Counted from the first letter of the stretch, positions 8,924-18,900 are shown. The stretch is DNA of 57,337 bases from CAZKUN01 sp964555935 (GCA_964555935.1 CAZKUN010000023.1:1-57337); one strand, 5' to 3'. The notes: a model not told the origin generated them from the letters alone. Translations and numbers: made by a program.

Positions 8924-9491
8924 GTGCCTCGGCGTCGGCGCGCTCATTATTGCGACCGCTGCGATTGCTGGTGACGATGCCGAGCTGCGCGTCCTCTTCC
9001 CCGCAAACGGCGCGACCATCATCGAGGGCGAGTGCGACCTCATCTGCGTGTTGCCCGAGGGCGATCCGATTCCGGATCTCAAGGTCGACGGCCAGTGGGC
9101 GATCTGGGAGATGGTGTCTCTTCCCGTCCTCACGTCGAGGCTCGACCTCGCGCCCGGCAAGCACAGGATTCTCATCGGCAAGAAGAAGCTCAGGGTGCGC
9201 GTGGCGCCCGACGCGGAGGGCGCGTTCAGATCCCACGCCGACAAGCTTGGTTGGAGGGACTGCGCGGACTGTCACGACGTTGCGGAAGACGAGGGAATGC
9301 TCGCTGTTGGGGATCCCGATCAGCCGGGGGCCTGCATCGTCTGCCACTCGCTGGAGGACTTCGAACTCGCCCACTTCCACCCGCTCGACCCCATCGCCGC
9401 CTGCAGCGAGTGCCACGCGCTGCACGGCCACGCGGCCAAGTCACTGCTCAAGAAGCCGGTCAAAGAGCTCTGCGCGGCGTGTCACGAGTGA
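8913..9491 (+). CDS. Periplasmic multi-haem c-type cytochrome-like protein
   Basis: A 192-residue product starting at GTG 8913. The start is supported by GAGGAAA upstream and by the signal peptide that begins there (CLGVGALIIATAAIAGDD). About 75 residues of beta-rich sequence are followed by four CXXCH haem-binding motifs: CADCH, CIVCH, CSECH and CAACH at the C-terminus. This matches doubled-CXXCH / small tetrahaem electron-transfer proteins. The start overlaps the preceding gene's stop by 11 nt, so both are probably translated from one message. The likely role is moving electrons in the periplasm; the partner may be the upstream Tat-exported protein. The stop is immediately followed by a half copy of the GGGACAG palindrome. 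Confidence 0.82.
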   Translation: MWSRCLGVGALIIATAAIAGDDAELRVLFPANGATIIEGECDLICVLPEGDPIPDLKVDGQWAIWEMVSLPVLTSRLDLAPGKHRILIGKKKLRVRVAPDAEGAFRSHADKLGWRDCADCHDVAEDEGMLAVGDPDQPGACIVCHSLEDFELAHFHPLDPIAACSECHALHGHAAKSLLKKPVKELCAACHE

Positions 9492-9515
9492 GGCAACTGT
9501 CCCTAGTTTTTTCGG
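9492..9515. repeat. Half copy of the GGGACAG palindrome family
   Basis: GGCAACTGTCCCTAGTTTTTTCGG matches one arm of the palindromes at 14079, 20457 and 26667. No partner arm is present. It starts right after the TGA of the cytochrome gene and contains the TAG stop of the convergent glycosidase gene. Confidence 0.7.
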
Positions 9516-10351
9516 ATGGCCAACATCACCGGGATCGGCCGCATGGCGCCCGACGGCCGGTTCATGACGCGTGGCTCTTCCTCCTGAATCAGCATGACCG
9601 AACTCCCGCCGCCGTCGAGGTTCACCGCGTCACTGCAGCCATGTGTCTTCATCAATTCGGCGCACTCGTATAGCGACACGCCCTCGCTGTAGCCCGGGCG
9701 ACGGCCGTCGGCGATCACGATGAGCATGTATCGGGCCTCCGCATCAAGCCCGACAAGCGTCCGCGGGTGCAGCGGTCCGTCCGGCGCGCGCAGATTCTCG
9801 CCGTCCCTCAGGAGCGGCAACCCCGACACGCCGTCAGCGACCTCATCCACATCGGCCGGACCGACATGCGGATTGCCCGCTCCATCAATCCAGAAGCCGG
9901 GGAACTTCTCCTCCGGCTGGCTCCGCACAGCATCATCGGCCGCCGCCAAGCCGCAGATGTCGACATGTTTTCCCACGAACCAGCCGCGCTTCTTCTCCTC
10001 GTCCGAGGCGCTGGGCAGGTGGCGAAAGAAGTTCGCGTTGACCCCCGCGCTCGCGCTCTCGGCCGCGAGCAGCTGCGTCGGCCGCGTCAGCGTCGCCTCA
10101 GCCGGGCCCTCTCCATCGGGATCCTCGCCTACGATCGCCAATACCTCGATGCCCGGACTCGCCAGATCAACTCGCAGGAAGTGGAGCCGCACTGGGCGCG
10201 GCGTCTCCCATTGCTCGGCCCAATACGCAATCGGCGAATCTCCCTCCGCGCCGGGAGCCGCCTCGAGAATCGCAACATCCGCTGCCCACGTAATAGACGC
10301 AAGCAGCAGCAGGGAGATCGCTGTGGTAGCGCGTGTCTTCATGGTGGTCAC
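9503..10351 (-). CDS. Exported phosphodiester glycosidase family protein (NAGPA domain)
   Basis: A 282-residue protein with a signal peptide (KTRATTAISLLLLASITWA). The motif AVNLDGGGSSVM and the preceding LIVIADGR are diagnostic of the phosphodiester alpha-N-acetylglucosaminidase (NAGPA) / DUF2233 family. Bacterial members are linked to exopolysaccharide or cell-wall sugar metabolism, removing sugars joined through phosphodiesters. The likely start is GTG 10351, whose GTGA overlaps the stop of the TPR gene; an ATG at 10342 is the alternative. It is the last gene of a three-gene leftward operon. Its final codons and TAG stop lie inside the half repeat at 9492-9515. Confidence 0.85.
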   Translation of the reverse strand: MTTMKTRATTAISLLLLASITWAADVAILEAAPGAEGDSPIAYWAEQWETPRPVRLHFLRVDLASPGIEVLAIVGEDPDGEGPAEATLTRPTQLLAAESASAGVNANFFRHLPSASDEEKKRGWFVGKHVDICGLAAADDAVRSQPEEKFPGFWIDGAGNPHVGPADVDEVADGVSGLPLLRDGENLRAPDGPLHPRTLVGLDAEARYMLIVIADGRRPGYSEGVSLYECAELMKTHGCSDAVNLDGGGSSVMLIQEEEPRVMNRPSGAMRPIPVMLAIRKN

Positions 10352-12051
10352 CGCAGCCCTTCCTTAGCCTCAGCCGTTTTGCCTAGCCCCAGCAACGCGA
10401 CGCCATGCGCGTGGTGGGTTAGCTCCTCCAGCTCCTCGTCGTCGCCGAAGTTCATCGTTAGCGCGTTGGCGAGCTGCTGCTCCGCCTCGGCGTGCTGGCC
10501 GAGCTTGAGGTGGGCGACGCCCAGCCCGCAAGCGTAGACCGCCTTCGTCGGATCGATCTCACACGCCCGCGTCAGCGCCTCAACCGTGCCCGCCCAGTCA
10601 GCCGACGCCGATCGGATCCGGCCGAGGTTTGCGTGCGGCTGCGCTTCGCTTTGAGGGAGCTTCTCCAGCCACCGGGTCAGCGTCTCTCCGACCTCCGGAT
10701 GGGCGGCGATGTCTTCGTTGACGCGGTCCGTGGTCTCCGTCGCCATGTCGCCCAGAGACACGTCAAGCATCGCCAGCAGCGCGGAGTTCACTGCGGATGA
10801 CTCCCACTCGCCGCGGTCGATCGCCTGCTCCACGAGGTCGAGCGTCTCCGCTTTCTCCCCCATGAGGAATCGCATCAGCGCCAGCGCGGACAGCACCCCT
10901 TCGCGCTCGCCGACGGGCAGCGCCATCGCCGCGGTCAGGTGGTCCGCGGCGGGCGTCAGCTTCTTGAGTTCGGGCGTCCCGAACTCCACGCCCTCGCCTC
11001 CAACTATCGGCGCGACCAGTTCCTGCACGGCCGACATCGCCAGCAGGCATCCCATGAGGCCCCGCAGCCCGAGATGATCCGGGTTCGCGGCCACCACGCG
11101 CTCGCCGATCTCCATCATCTCCGGCATCGAAAGCACCTGCATCATCGCCTGGGCCACTTGCGGCAGGTCGGGGTCGTCGCCCGCCGCGATCATGCGCGCG
11201 TGAACGAGCATCAGATCGGACGTGAGAACCGTGCTATAGGCGCCGATGAGGTCCTGGAACGCCTCGATGGTCGGCTCGGCATTGAGCTTCTCGAGATACC
11301 GCGGCCTCGCCTGAGCGAACCATCCGGCGGCCCGCTCAAGGGCCCGTTGGCGTGTCGACAATTGGAACAGGCTCGGCGGCGTTTGGAGCTTCTCCAGGCC
11401 CGCTAGCAACGTCGGCGCGGCTTCCGCGAGCATCGCCGCAAGCTCCTCCGCGGCACCAGATCCCGCGGCCGGCACGGGGCGACTCGGCGAGAGATCGTAT
11501 GCCTCGATCGCCTCGGGCAGCGCGTTGGCGATGCCCTTCACCCAGGCGAGGAACGGAACGGCCTGGTACTGCAGACTGTCCAGTAGCGGGGGGTATGCGT
11601 CGAGGTGGTCGGGGTGATTCGTCACGACTCTCGTCAGCGTCTCCTCCGCCTTCAGCACCTCGCCCGACTCCACCAGCATGCGCCCCAGGCCCGTCAAGAG
11701 CGCCGGGTCATCCGGCGTGGCTCGGAGCCCTTCCTGGTACAGCTCCGCTGCCTTCGCGCGAGCGTCGGCCGACTTCTCGCGCTGCGCCGACTTGGCACAC
11801 AGTTCATGCAGGCGCTCGTAGTCGGCTGCGGTTGTGGCATCGGCCTCGAGCGCCTTGATCTGGGTCTCGATCTCCTCATCGGTCAACTTGTCGTCGAGCA
11901 TGCCGATGTGGATTCCGACGCCGAACGTCAGCGCGCCGATGCTCGGCAGCTCAAGATCGGCGACTAGCTGCGCGAGGTCTGGCTCCTGCGCGACGGTCGG
12001 AGCGGCGACGACCGCGAGCGCCAGCATGATCGGGGTCAAGCGTCGCAACAT
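10348..12051 (-). CDS. Exported TPR-repeat protein
   Basis: A 567-residue product with a signal peptide (MLRRLTPIMLALAVVAAPTVAQ). Several tetratricopeptide-like helix pairs are visible, for example AKAAELYQEGLRATPDDPALLTG and near the C-terminus GVAHLKLGQHAEAEQQLANAL, each with the usual W/L-G-Y/A-A-P spacing. TPR domains mediate protein contacts; no catalytic domain is seen. The ATG at 12051 is preferred to TTG 12072 or ATG 12069 because GGAGGG lies 4-5 nt upstream and the signal peptide starts there. It sits 17 nt after the nitrilase-like gene and overlaps the glycosidase gene by 4 nt, so the three are probably co-expressed. Confidence 0.78.
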   Translation of the reverse strand: MLRRLTPIMLALAVVAAPTVAQEPDLAQLVADLELPSIGALTFGVGIHIGMLDDKLTDEEIETQIKALEADATTAADYERLHELCAKSAQREKSADARAKAAELYQEGLRATPDDPALLTGLGRMLVESGEVLKAEETLTRVVTNHPDHLDAYPPLLDSLQYQAVPFLAWVKGIANALPEAIEAYDLSPSRPVPAAGSGAAEELAAMLAEAAPTLLAGLEKLQTPPSLFQLSTRQRALERAAGWFAQARPRYLEKLNAEPTIEAFQDLIGAYSTVLTSDLMLVHARMIAAGDDPDLPQVAQAMMQVLSMPEMMEIGERVVAANPDHLGLRGLMGCLLAMSAVQELVAPIVGGEGVEFGTPELKKLTPAADHLTAAMALPVGEREGVLSALALMRFLMGEKAETLDLVEQAIDRGEWESSAVNSALLAMLDVSLGDMATETTDRVNEDIAAHPEVGETLTRWLEKLPQSEAQPHANLGRIRSASADWAGTVEALTRACEIDPTKAVYACGLGVAHLKLGQHAEAEQQLANALTMNFGDDEELEELTHHAHGVALLGLGKTAEAKEGLR

Positions 12052-12068
12052 TAGGCCCTCCGTGGGCA

Positions 12069-12956
12069 TCAAGGTCGGTACTCTTCGCGGACGAATGGGT
12101 CCTCGATCTTCTCGTCAAGCAGCTTCGCGTACCGGCGCGGATGGCGGAACGCATTGCCCCACGGCTCGCGGCTTCTGTAATCTCGGATGGCGGTCATGTC
12201 GAACTCAGCCAGGAAGATGCCCTCTCTGTCCCCCGCCTCGACCACCAGCGTGTCCCGGCTCGACCCGTCCTCGGTAAAGCAGACGCAATCGAAGGTCAGC
12301 GAGTGCCCGTTCGCCTTCGGCCTCGGGTAGTTCGTCATCGCCACGCCGACCATGTTCTCATACGCTCGCGTCTGGAACTGGGCGATCCGGTGCCGCTCCA
12401 ATCCACACGCGTTGGGCGTGAGAATCACCTCGGCTCCGTTCAGCATCAGGACGCGCGCGGTCTCCGGAAACTCGCGATCGTAGCAGATCATGCAGCCCAG
12501 CTTCACGCTCCCCGAGCCGTAATCCAACTCGCAGACCGGCAACGCGTCGCCGGCGGTGCAGTGCCTCTCGACGCTGAAGTCGCAGGTGTGCATCTTCGCG
12601 TACGTCAGCAGCACCTCGCCGCGGCGATCGATGATCGAGACGCTATTGCGCGGCGGCCCGTCCCAGCGCTCGAGGTAAGTCGCCGCGATGGCCATGTCGA
12701 GTTCTCTAGCCAAGTCGAGAAAGCGCGCGAACCAGGCATCGTTCTGGCCTATCGCCTGAGCGGCCCACTTCTCGTAGGCGCCCTCTTCCTCGGCGTTGAA
12801 GAAGTGGTAGCCCACATTCCACATCTCGGGAAAAAGGGCGATGTCCGCGCCCATCGCCTTCGCCCGGCGGCAGAAGTCGTCGGCCTTGGCACCATTGGTA
12901 TCTTGGTTCGATCCATCGGGATCCATCTGCAGCAGCGCGACCGTGAATGATGACAC
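12069..12956 (-). CDS. Carbon-nitrogen hydrolase (nitrilase superfamily)
   Basis: A 295-residue cytoplasmic enzyme. The Glu-Lys-Cys triad of the nitrilase superfamily is visible: Glu in ALFPEMWN, Lys in TYAKMHTCDF and Cys in GCMICYDREFPE. The family cleaves non-peptide C-N bonds (amides, carbamoyl groups, nitriles); the closest look is to N-carbamoyl-amino-acid or omega-amide hydrolases, but the substrate cannot be read from the sequence. The start is GTG 12956 with GGAGGG upstream; the frame extends 30 codons further into the region shared with the divergent C45 peptidase gene, and that extension is not family-like. First gene of the leftward operon. Confidence 0.85.
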   Translation of the reverse strand: MSSFTVALLQMDPDGSNQDTNGAKADDFCRRAKAMGADIALFPEMWNVGYHFFNAEEEGAYEKWAAQAIGQNDAWFARFLDLARELDMAIAATYLERWDGPPRNSVSIIDRRGEVLLTYAKMHTCDFSVERHCTAGDALPVCELDYGSGSVKLGCMICYDREFPETARVLMLNGAEVILTPNACGLERHRIAQFQTRAYENMVGVAMTNYPRPKANGHSLTFDCVCFTEDGSSRDTLVVEAGDREGIFLAEFDMTAIRDYRSREPWGNAFRHPRRYAKLLDEKIEDPFVREEYRP

Positions 12957-13050
12957 GCGGACGTCCCTCCCAATTGAGTAACCGAGCGAGGTTCCACCGG
13001 GCGAGGGCGGGGACCTCTCGGCGGAGAAACGGAGGCTGGAGGTGGTTGCC

Positions 13051-14079
13051 ATGGAGATCGATATCGTGCGTCTGAGCGGGACGCCGCGCGAGATGGGCGA
13101 GCGGCATGGCGAGTTGCTCGCGGACGGCGCGCGGGCGATGTGTGATGCGCGGATTCAGCTCTGCATCGACGCGGGCATGGCGCGTGAGAACCTGATGGCC
13201 CTGGCGGCCGAATCGCTGCCGGTCTTCGCGGAGTGGGCGCCTGATGTCTACGCGGAATTCCAGGGCATCGCTGCGGGCGCTCGCATCAGTGATGAGGAGT
13301 TGTTGGTCGGCAACGGCTACACGGATGTCATCGATCTCGTCAACCGCGAGATGGGCGGGCCATCCGAATGCACGGCATTCCTCACCGGTAGCGGATTCAT
13401 CGGCCAGACGTGGGACATGAACGCGACAGCCTATCCGCACGTCGTCGCCTTCGAGCGCCGGCCGGAGGGCGCGCCGGCGTCCGTCACGATGACGACATCC
13501 GGCTGCCTCTCGCTGGTGGGGATCAACGAGTGCGGAATCGCCATAGGCAACACGAACCTCGTGCCCCACGACGCGAAGCCGGGCGTCATGTACCTGGCGA
13601 TGATCCACAAGGTCCTCGCCCAGACGACCTTCGATGACGCCGTCCGCACGATCACCGACGCGCCGCGCATGTCGGGACACTTCTACTACATCGGCGGGCC
13701 GGACGGAGAGGCGGTCGGGATCGAGACGACCGGCGAGCGGCACTCGGTTATCAACCTGAACGAGGCGGGCGTTCTCGCGCACGCCAACCACTACGACGAC
13801 GAAACGCTGTCGGCCTACATTGATCAGGGAGAGCTGACCGGAAACTCACCCACGCGGGCGGCGCGGATGCGGGAACTGCTGGGCGAGGCGGATGGACATG
13901 ACTGGGGTTCGCTTGAGGCGATTCTCTCCGACCACGGCGCGCCGATCTGTCGGCATGAGCTGCCCGGCAGCGACGTTCGGACATGCTCGGCGGCGATCAT
14001 GTGCCCGCGCGAGAGAACGATCCGGATGGTGAAGGGCTACCCCTGCGAGGGCGGATTGGGGGAGATCCGACTGACGTAG
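13051..14079 (+). CDS. C45 family peptidase (acyl-transferase-like Ntn hydrolase)
   Basis: A 342-residue protein of the acyl-CoA:6-aminopenicillanate acyltransferase / C45 family. Members are made as precursors that cut themselves before a Cys, which becomes the nucleophile; here this is most likely the Cys in PSECTAFL (about residue 112), followed by FIGQTWDMN typical of the family. Bacterial members are amide hydrolases or acyltransferases of mostly unknown substrate. No signal peptide. GGAGGT lies 7 nt before ATG 13051; GTG 13042 is less likely. Divergent from the nitrilase-like gene. The stop codon overlaps the first base of the palindrome 14079-14164. Confidence 0.82.
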   Translation: MEIDIVRLSGTPREMGERHGELLADGARAMCDARIQLCIDAGMARENLMALAAESLPVFAEWAPDVYAEFQGIAAGARISDEELLVGNGYTDVIDLVNREMGGPSECTAFLTGSGFIGQTWDMNATAYPHVVAFERRPEGAPASVTMTTSGCLSLVGINECGIAIGNTNLVPHDAKPGVMYLAMIHKVLAQTTFDDAVRTITDAPRMSGHFYYIGGPDGEAVGIETTGERHSVINLNEAGVLAHANHYDDETLSAYIDQGELTGNSPTRAARMRELLGEADGHDWGSLEAILSDHGAPICRHELPGSDVRTCSAAIMCPRERTIRMVKGYPCEGGLGEIRLT

Positions 14080-14164
14080 AAAAATAGGGACAGCAACTCA
14101 TTTTCACGAAACGTTTCATTGATATAGTCTCAAAAGTGAAAATGAGTTGCTGTCCCTATTTTTC
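14079..14164. repeat. 86-bp GGGACAG palindrome, copy 1
   Basis: Perfect 29-bp arms (14079-14107 and 14136-14164) around a 28-nt loop. The outer arm is GAAAAATAGGGACAGCAAC and the inner arm is TCATTTTCAC. A GC-rich stem followed by a T-run on either strand is the shape of a bidirectional intrinsic terminator. It joins two convergent genes: its first base is the last base of the C45 gene stop codon, and its other end supplies the last codons (Glu-Lys) and the TAG stop of the leftward gene. Confidence 0.92.
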
Positions 14165-15952
14165 GCCCACCACGTATGCCCTGAAGCCGCGCGACGGAAC
14201 GCTGACGTGAATGCCCGTCTCCGCATCGGAAGATTCGCGCGTCAACACCTCGCGCGCAACCGCGCCAGGGATCGGCTTGCGCCATCTGATCTCGGCGTCG
14301 ATCGCCTCGCCGGGGTTCAACACGACGACTGATAACCGCGTGCCCTTCCGGTGCGCGAAGACATGGCCGGCGCTCAGGCCCTCGGGCAGCGCAAGCTGAT
14401 GCGTGATGTCGTGACCGTCAAGCACGATATCCTCGATGGCCGCGCAGACTTGCGCCACCCGGTCATGGGCCCAGAACGCGGCGGCATCGTAGACCTGCAG
14501 GTACCACGTCCACACGCCCTCTCCCCCACCGGTCATCACCGCCCACATCAGCCGATACGCCCAAGTCTCCGGCTCCGGCGGCACGCGTCTGTAGTGCAGG
14601 AAGTTCGCAATATGCATCTCGCCCGGGATGAACGGCGTTCCCGCCAGCGCTCGGCGCGTCTGGTGCAGGTCGCTGGCTCCGCCGAAGTATCCCGCGCTAC
14701 CCACATCGAGAATCCCCGCCGCGCCGAGCATCTCCCAGTCCGTGCTGTAGCCCGCGCGCGTACCCAGCGGCTGGCCGGTCCGATCGGCCTTTGCGGCGGC
14801 GTTGTGGTAGCCGCTGTAGTAGCCCGCCAGCAGCGTCGGATCCGCAACGCGCATGGCCTCGCGCAGCAGGCCCGCCCACTCCGTGCTCTCCCAGCAGCGG
14901 AAGTCGACCCACTCGTGCGGATAGTCCTCGGCGATTCGCTCGGGCGTCAGCTCAACATCATCCGCGATGCCCGCCTGCTCGCGGAATCGGGCGATGGCAA
15001 TCGGCGAATGAAGATCCCCTTGCGCCTTGCCGTCGACCAGCGCGCCTTCTTCGGTATCGTTGATGATGACATCAAACCGGCGGGGCGTGTTGTGCTTGCG
15101 GATCAACTCAGCGAGGGCCGCCACGACCTCCTCGCGGTGCTCGAAGGCCCAGCAGTACGAGATCTTCCCCGCGATGGGTTTGCCGTCCGCATCAAGTCGG
15201 CGCGCGTCGGGGAACTGATCGGCGATGCTCTGGCGGTCATCCCATCCGTAGACGACGCCCGTACGTCCGCCACCTTTTCGGAACATCTCAACAAGGGTGC
15301 GCTGCCCCTCGGGCGGGGCGTGCATGAGCATGAGATCGTTCATGCCCGAGGCCAGGGATGTCCGCACGATTCCCGCGCGATAGCGAGGGTTATCGTAGCC
15401 CGCGTAGGTGAAGGCGCCGACGCGGATGCGCTTGGGCGTGATGCCACGCAGCGGCGGCAGCACGTCGATCGCGATCGTCGCGGACGCGAAGCCCGTGAGC
15501 GAGAGTTCGAGCCGGGTCCGCCCAGGCTTCATGCGCTTGCGCGGGCGACACAGCAGGGCCATCCGCGGCCCCTTGCCGGATGCGTGGTTCTCGACCTCGG
15601 CCGGCAGCACGAGCGTCCATGTCCGCCGGCCTGATACGTCGGGTTCGGTGTGGGTGATGCTCTCGGGCACGACGAGCGGTGGCGGCTGAAAGAACGCGCT
15701 ACCTGAGGTGCCATGGGTGACGATGCGGATTCGCCAGTCCATTCTGATGGTGAGCACGGGCGATCTGCCGGTCTCGAAGGCTTCCTTCGGCAGCGTGATC
15801 CAGAGCGGCGTCTCGGCGCCGGCGCAGAGATAGCCGTGATCCCCGCGCCTCCAAAGAAACCCGCTGGAAGTATCGTCGGCAAGGGCGCCGGCGGCGATCA
15901 GTATGAGCATCAGCCCGGCCGTGATCCACATGCTCGGCGCCCTTCCCGTCAT
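14156..15952 (-). CDS. Exported glycoside-hydrolase-like protein, family unassigned
   Basis: A 598-residue protein with a signal peptide (MWITAGLMLILIAAGALA). The N-terminal ~150 residues look like beta-sandwich. A TIM-barrel-like region (about 175-500) has acidic residues at strand ends (DVIINDTEEG, FRCWESTEW, GYSTDWEM) and aromatic loops (VWTWYLQVYD) usual for sugar-active enzymes, and a short beta domain closes it. I cannot name a GH family. The ATG at 15952 overlaps the stop of the heparinase-type gene (ATGA); a second ATG at 15931 has GGAAGGG upstream and starts directly at the signal peptide. The C-terminal residues and stop come from the palindrome. Confidence 0.68.
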   Translation of the reverse strand: MTGRAPSMWITAGLMLILIAAGALADDTSSGFLWRRGDHGYLCAGAETPLWITLPKEAFETGRSPVLTIRMDWRIRIVTHGTSGSAFFQPPPLVVPESITHTEPDVSGRRTWTLVLPAEVENHASGKGPRMALLCRPRKRMKPGRTRLELSLTGFASATIAIDVLPPLRGITPKRIRVGAFTYAGYDNPRYRAGIVRTSLASGMNDLMLMHAPPEGQRTLVEMFRKGGGRTGVVYGWDDRQSIADQFPDARRLDADGKPIAGKISYCWAFEHREEVVAALAELIRKHNTPRRFDVIINDTEEGALVDGKAQGDLHSPIAIARFREQAGIADDVELTPERIAEDYPHEWVDFRCWESTEWAGLLREAMRVADPTLLAGYYSGYHNAAAKADRTGQPLGTRAGYSTDWEMLGAAGILDVGSAGYFGGASDLHQTRRALAGTPFIPGEMHIANFLHYRRVPPEPETWAYRLMWAVMTGGGEGVWTWYLQVYDAAAFWAHDRVAQVCAAIEDIVLDGHDITHQLALPEGLSAGHVFAHRKGTRLSVVVLNPGEAIDAEIRWRKPIPGAVAREVLTRESSDAETGIHVSVPSRGFRAYVVGEK

Positions 15953-18900
15953 TCCGCGGCTCTTCCGTGCTCGCCCATGATGAAGTCAAACCGCGACTCC
16001 GTCATCCACTTCGCGTAACGCGGGTCGCTCTCCCAGTGGCGGTAGGAGTTGTCGACGCGGTCTGAGAGCCCCGGACCGCCGACATCGCCGGAGCGATTGA
16101 ACAACCAGTCCGAGCCGTCGATGGCCACGCCGACCATTCCGTCACGCTCGATCAGCTCCGCATCCGCCGGCTGCACCTTGTCGTCCCCTACCCGGAGCAC
16201 GACCAGATATTCGACGACGTTGACAGGCGAGGACGCCTGTCCTACGGGCGAGGTGATTCCCACCAACTGCTGGCCCTTCCAGTTGAAGTTCGCCGGTTGC
16301 TTGGGCAGCATCGCCTGCGCGCCCTCGGGCAGCAGAATCGTCGCCTGAACCGCCGCCGCCTGATCGCCCGCGCGGAAGCCCTCCTCCGTCATCTCAAGCC
16401 CCGGCGCCGTCGTCGCCAGCCACCTGGTCGTCGCGGGCTCGTGCAGCCGGACGCGGTCGTAGACAATCACCGTGTCCGGTTTGAGGAAGACAAGCTGCCT
16501 CACGGCTTCGTCCACCACATCCGCGGGCCAGGCGTTCGTCGCGTCGCCCGCGATGTAGTCGTGCTCGGGCCGGGTCTCAAAGGCCGTCACCGAGCCCTGC
16601 CCCACAATGGCGTGTGCGTGTGTCCGTGCAGGTCGAGCCCTCCGCCCCATCCTCCCTCGGCGGGTTGGAAACCCGTCAACGAGCGGTCGCGCGCCATGTA
16701 ATCGTACGTCTCGGGGCTGTATCGATTGATGATCAGCCGCTCCGGCGAGCGCGGGTCCCATAGATTCCGCCGCCAGCCGGTGATGTAATCATCGCCGATA
16801 GCGACCACGTTCCCCCACGCGGGAGTCGAGTTGCCGTCATCGCCATACAGCGACGGCGTCCCGATCAGGATGTCGCCGCCCTTGATGATCGTGAAGTGGT
16901 TCGGCTGTTGGCGGTTCGCGTGGTCGCGGGCGCCGCTGATGAAGCCGACCTCCGTCGCGTTGCCGTCCCAGCCCGACTTCATCGCCGCCCAACCCTCGAA
17001 GTCAAACAGCGCCGTCGGCGGGATCTCCTCGCGAGTGACCGTGTCGGCGTCGGGATCGTACCAGCCTAGCGCCAGCCCGATCGGCACGGCCGCGCCCGTG
17101 GCGTAGTAACTCGCGTTCCCCGCCAACTCGCCCTTGAGGCCCATGCCCTCCAGCGCGAAAAGATCGTCGACCTCATCATCGCTGAGCCCCTCCGCCTGTA
17201 GCTTGCCGATCCACTCCTTCCACGGGTAGCGGCCTTGCTCCAGCGGATGACGGCCCATCGCGCCATGCAGCCAGCGCCACGGCTCGCCGTTTGGCGTGTT
17301 GATCGCCGGGAGATAGCGCCGCTTGTCGCTGATCGGATCGACATACTGGTTGAATGTCAGGACGCCATTGAGCTGCGGCTTCTGGTAGATCCGATCCTCC
17401 CCAAAGAAGGTGCCCGTGAACATGTACGCCAGGCTGATCCCCTGCAGCGGGCAGTGGCATCCCGTCCACGGGTTCTGCCACAGCGTCCCCGCGCGCGAGC
17501 CGTTGTGGGTCTCGAAGTATGTGTCCGCGAGATTCGCGTACTGCATGATCTTGTAGACCATCGCCCGCTTATCGGGCGTAATCGGCTCCTCAATCGCCAC
17601 CAACATCCAGGGCATCACGTCCATGCTGCCCATGCGACTCCGGAACAGGTCGCCCATCGGCAGTTCAGCGCGCTGCTCGGCGGTCGCCATGTCATACAGC
17701 GACGCGGCGGCGCCGGGAAAGAACGGGCCGTGGTGATGGAACTGGCAGTATCCGCCGACTTCCGACTCCTCCACCAGCGGCCGGATCGCCTCGGCGAGCG
17801 TGTCCACATCCGGGTGATCCGACATGGTGGCCATGAACTGAAGCGCGAACATCCGCCAGCCCAGATCGTACATCCGCCAGCCGTATTTCTGACCGGCCGA
17901 CTTCGGGTCGGCCTCGGCCGGCGCCGCGCTCGCGGAGGCATCCCGCGTCAGACCGGGCGGCAGGAAGCGTTCCGGGTAGTTCTCAGCGCCGTTTGTCGCC
18001 TGCCTCGCGAGCCACTCGCCATACCTACTATATAGGGCGGGGTAATCGGCCATCCGCTCCCGGATCGCCGGCAGGTCCTCCTTGCCGAAGAATAGCCGCG
18101 GGTGCTCGAGCGTAGGCAGTCGCACAAACCGCGCGATGCCCGTCGTCGCGCCGGTCTTGCTCGTGGCCGTCAGCGTCAGCGTGTATCGACCCGGTTTCCT
18201 CGCGTTCAGACGCAGCGGCACGTCCGTCCCCGACTGTCTCAACGTCCCCGAGGCCCGCCCCTCATCGACCAGCTCGCCCATGTAGTTGTGGAGTTGCCAC
18301 GACAGGCGGAGTTTGCGGGTGGGACCGCCCCTGTTGTTCAGCATGGCCTCAATGATCGCCGGCTCGTCCTCGTAGAACACGCCCTGGTAACCGGGCAAGT
18401 TAACGCCGCCATGCGTGTCTTCGGGCAGCGCGGAGAAGGTGATGTCGAGGCCCGCCACGCCGCGCCGCACCTGAACCGCGTCCAGGTTCGCGTGCGGGCT
18501 CTTGGCGCGGATCTTCAGCACGTGCTCGCCGGGCTCGACGGTGAACTCCTGCGCGTTCCAGTGCCAGAACTCATCCGTCCCATAGACCAGGAAGTCCTGG
18601 TTGCGCGGCGACATCCAGCGGTCGTTCATCCAGTCGAACTCCGGGCCGCCATCCATCGCCACCGTGATCGATCCGGGCTCGTCGCGCTCGGATAACGGTT
18701 GCGGATTCGCGAGCTGCGGATCGCAGACATCGCTGACGTCGACCAACTTGTCGCCGACCTTCAGAAGCAGGTCATTGGTGCAGATGTACTTCGTCCCCTC
18801 AACCTCGACGCCGCTCCTCGTCTTGCCCGTCGGCGAGGCGCCGTAGGGCTTCGGATCAGCGAGGTCGGGCAGCGAGACCGACCAAGGCTTCAGCGCCACC

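Noticed and set aside
14351..15634. 427-codon + strand ORF
   Set aside because: Antisense to the glycosidase-like gene; composition typical of a GC-rich shadow frame.
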